Assembly: GCA_017646545.1 (NCBI GenBank)
Contig: JAGCMI010000134.1
Location: forward strand, 1-7,732
DNA: 7,732 bases
Direction: 5' to 3'
From: Oscillospiraceae bacterium
Lineage (GTDB): Bacteria > Bacillota > Clostridia > Oscillospirales > Oscillospiraceae
The position numbers were made by a program, and so were the translations under genes. The notes beneath the pieces were generated by a model, which saw only the letters and a program-made list of their open reading frames with translations, searched no databases and was not told the DNA's origin. Positions 6,671 through 7,732 of the stretch are shown in pieces; position 1 is the stretch's first letter, and every line of letters begins with the position of its first letter.

Positions 6671-7297
6671 ATGAAGCTGGCTGAAATGACTGTTACCCAA
6701 TTTGCAAATGTCCTGGCCTCCGATGCTCCCGCTCCCGGCGGCGGTTCCACCGCTGCGTTGGCTGGCGCTCTGGGTGCTGCGTTGACCGCCATGGTCTGCG
6801 AGCTGACCGTAGGCAAGAAGCAGTTTGCTGAAATCCGTGAGGATATCCTGGCTGTGCAGGCCAAGGCTTCTGATCTGCAGAAGCGTTTTCTGGATGTGAT
6901 GGATCGTGACACCGATGCTTTCCTGGTGGTGAGCAATGCCTTTGCTATGCCCAAGGCCACCGACGAGGAGAAGGCTGCCCGCAGCGCCGCCATCCAGAAG
7001 GGTCTGGAAGGCTGCACCGCTACACCTTTCGAGATGATGGAGCTTTCTGCCGAAACCATCGAACTGACCGAGTCTTTGCTGGGCCGCTTCAACACCGCTT
7101 CCGCTTCCGATCTGGGCGTGGGTGCTCTTTCTCTGCGCACCGCTGTTCAGGGCGCATGGCTGAATGTGCTGATCAACATCGGTTCTCTTAAGAACAAGGA
7201 ACTGGCTGAATCCTACCGTGCCAAGGGTCAGGCTCTGGTTGACCAGGTGGTCGCCGCTGCCGACCGTGTGTACGCACAGGTGCTGACGCTGGTGTAA
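6671..7297 (+). CDS. fchA: Methenyltetrahydrofolate cyclohydrolase/formiminotetrahydrofolate cyclodeaminase family protein
   Basis: Final step: 5-formimino-THF to 5,10-methenyl-THF plus ammonia (EC 4.3.1.4), linking histidine breakdown to the one-carbon pool. It has 208 residues, mostly predicted helix, and is the bacterial counterpart of the C-terminal half of animal FTCD. The family motif is D18-A-P-A-P-G-G-G-S26, followed by the small-residue helix TAALAGALGAALTAMVCELT and then DRDTDAFLVV (D78-V87). Some members of this family also act as methenyl-THF cyclohydrolases; the position next to ftcD makes the cyclodeaminase role by far the more likely. The strong site AAGGAGGG overlaps the ftcD stop and sits 4 bases before the ATG at 6671. 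It is the last gene of the operon, followed by a terminator at 7303. Confidence 0.93.
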   Translation: MKLAEMTVTQFANVLASDAPAPGGGSTAALAGALGAALTAMVCELTVGKKQFAEIREDILAVQAKASDLQKRFLDVMDRDTDAFLVVSNAFAMPKATDEEKAARSAAIQKGLEGCTATPFEMMELSAETIELTESLLGRFNTASASDLGVGALSLRTAVQGAWLNVLINIGSLKNKELAESYRAKGQALVDQVVAAADRVYAQVLTLV

Positions 7298-7302
7298 AAA
7301 AT

Positions 7303-7333
7303 AAAAGCTGCCGCTTTTTCGCGGCAGCTTTTT
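7303..7333 (+). terminator. Rho-independent terminator of the hut operon
   Basis: The arms AGCTGCCGC (7306-7314) and GCGGCAGCT (7321-7329) pair perfectly around a 6-base loop, followed by a T-run (7329-7333). The A-run before the left arm extends the stem and makes the structure partly symmetric, so it could also stop transcription coming from the right. It starts 6 bases after the fchA stop, which supports fchA as the end of the transcription unit. Confidence 0.93.
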
Positions 7334-7411
7334 GCATCAATGGATGGATAAATTTCGGTTTGTCGGGCTGATCGCCTAATTCCTAATTCACCGATCGATA
7401 ACTCCAATTTA

Positions 7412-7439
7412 AAAGCCGCGCCCATCGGGGCGCGGCTTT
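7412..7439. terminator. Second GC-rich hairpin, possible bidirectional terminator
   Basis: Perfect 12-base arms AAAGCCGCGCCC (7412-7423) and GGGCGCGGCTTT (7428-7439) flank a 4-base loop. The T-run is short on both strands (TTTGTGTT on +, TTTTAAATT on -), so termination may be moderate. It may be the terminator of a convergent gene now separated by the IS200 insertion, or a backup for the hut terminator. The bases between the two hairpins (7334-7411) hold no gene that I can see, only a small tandem repeat of TAATTC near 7380. Confidence 0.6.
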
Positions 7440-7461
7440 GTGTTGGTTGTACCAAAGACAA

Positions 7462-7480
7462 CCCCCGGCTATGCCGGGGG
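7462..7480 (+). repeat. Left-end (LE) hairpin of the IS200-type element
   Basis: An 8-base perfect stem with a TAT loop, with no T-run behind it (AATAAAAATAG follows). This is the usual form of a subterminal hairpin bound by TnpA in single-stranded DNA. It differs in sequence from the right-end hairpin at 747-766, so the two elements in the window are not obviously copies of one family. Confidence 0.75.
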
Positions 7481-7526
7481 AATAAAAATAGCTTCTAGCG
7501 AGGAGTAAAGTAGACAAGAAAAAATC

Positions 7527-7578
7527 TCCCCATTATAGTAAAAGTGGTTTGCCGACCACACAATTACCATAATGAGGA
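7527..7578 (+). promoter_or_regulatory. Leader stem-loop folding over the tnpA start codons
   Basis: Left arm 7527-7538 (TCCCCATTATAG) pairs with right arm 7567-7578 (CCATAATGAGGA) at 10 of 12 positions. A smaller inner stem joins GTGGT (7544-7548) and ACCAC (7555-7559). The right arm holds the ATG at 7572, the GAGG sequence, and the first base of the ATG at 7578, so folding would hide the translation start. A start-blocking leader hairpin is known for IS200 tnpA in enterobacteria. This one looks similar in plan, though not in sequence. Confidence 0.65.
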
Positions 7579-7732
7579 TGTCTTCATCGTTAAAAATAAA
7601 GACGTTAATAGTTTAGACCATACATCGTGGAGATGTCAATACCATATCGTATTCGCGCCCAAATATCGAAGGATGGAAATATACGGACAGATTAAAGTAG
7701 ATATCGGAAAAATACTGCGTCAGTTATGCCAG
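7578..7732 (+). pseudogene. tnpA: IS200-type transposase TnpA, N-terminal part, apparent frameshift
   Basis: Y1 (HUH) single-strand transposase of the IS200 family; only the first 45-50 codons are in the window. The family signature is clear from 7619: HTSWRCQYHIVFAPKYRR, then IYGQIKVDIGKILRQLCQ. The natural start seems to be ATG 7578 (reading MSSSLK), but that frame stops at 7614-7616 after 12 codons. The signature frame is the -1 frame. One extra A in the A5 run at 7592-7596 would join them as MSSSLKNKDVNSLDHT, which looks like a normal N-terminus. So the gene may be broken, may be read by slippage, or the base may be a sequence error. The signature frame is open back to 7514 but its only upstream start candidate is a GTG at 7544 inside the leader hairpin. 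The HUH motif and catalytic Tyr lie beyond the window. Confidence 0.7.

Larger units (their letters stand above)
7457..7732 (+). mobile_element. IS200-type element, left end and start of tnpA
   Basis: Left part of a second IS200/IS605-superfamily element, cut by the window end. Seen: an end hairpin with arms CCCCCGGC (7462-7469) and GCCGGGGG (7473-7480) around loop TAT, then an AT-rich leader, then the N-terminal part of a Y1 transposase. The exact left boundary and cleavage tetranucleotide cannot be set from this sequence; 7457 is an estimate. A further small hairpin, GGTTGT (7445-7450) with ACAACC (7458-7463), overlaps the presumed junction. The base composition is visibly more AT-rich than the hut genes. 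Confidence 0.8.

Noticed and set aside
1..7732. Classical composite transposon carrying the hut operon.
   Set aside because: The two flanking elements show different end hairpins and different genes, and only half of each is in view; IS200/IS605 elements do not normally mobilise long segments between two copies.
7544..7732. GTG at 7544 as the true tnpA start, which would avoid the frameshift.
   Set aside because: It lies inside the inner stem of the leader hairpin, lacks a ribosome site, and would add residues unlike a TnpA N-terminus. It cannot be fully excluded.

Overview
The window carries one complete catabolic operon, for histidine degradation to glutamate by the tetrahydrofolate-dependent route, set between two partial transposable elements of the IS200/IS605 superfamily. 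Everything reads on the + strand. The host looks like an anaerobic Gram-positive clostridium. Every gene but hutI has a strong GGAGG-type ribosome binding site, the hut promoter matches sigma-A (extended -10 TGATATAAT), and the codons are strongly biased towards C or G in third position. The protein types (long-form urocanase, separate FtcD and FchA) and the transposase types would suit a gut Oscillospiraceae/Ruminococcaceae-like organism. That taxonomic call is inference.

Region 1-776 is the 3' part of a TnpB element. It holds the C-terminal two thirds of a TnpB RNA-guided nuclease with RuvC and zinc-finger residues intact, then a structured noncoding stretch that fits its omega (right-end) RNA. 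The element ends in a hairpin and AGTATGTCAC. Region 777-890 is the hut control region: an extended -10 promoter starting only about 12 bases beyond the element end, then a near-perfect inverted repeat in the leader.

Region 891-7297 is the operon hutH-hutU-hutI-ftcD-fchA, with gaps of 17, 1, 19 and 10 bases. The steps are: histidine to urocanate plus ammonia (HutH); to 4-imidazolone-5-propionate (HutU); to N-formimino-L-glutamate (HutI); formimino transfer to THF releasing glutamate (FtcD); and 5-formimino-THF to 5,10-methenyl-THF plus ammonia (FchA). The pathway from histidine to glutamate is complete here and feeds the one-carbon pool. No transporter, regulator or HutG-type hydrolase lies in the window.

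Region 7298-7456 has a classic rho-independent terminator and a second GC-rich hairpin, with no gene. Region 7457-7732 is the left end of an IS200-type element: an end hairpin, a leader that can fold over the transposase start codons, and the first part of tnpA, which appears to have lost one A in a poly-A run near its start.

I found no clearly new biochemical system. The most interesting points are the overlap of the TnpB RNA guide region with the hutH promoter, the operator-like palindrome, and the fold and frameshift at the start of tnpA.
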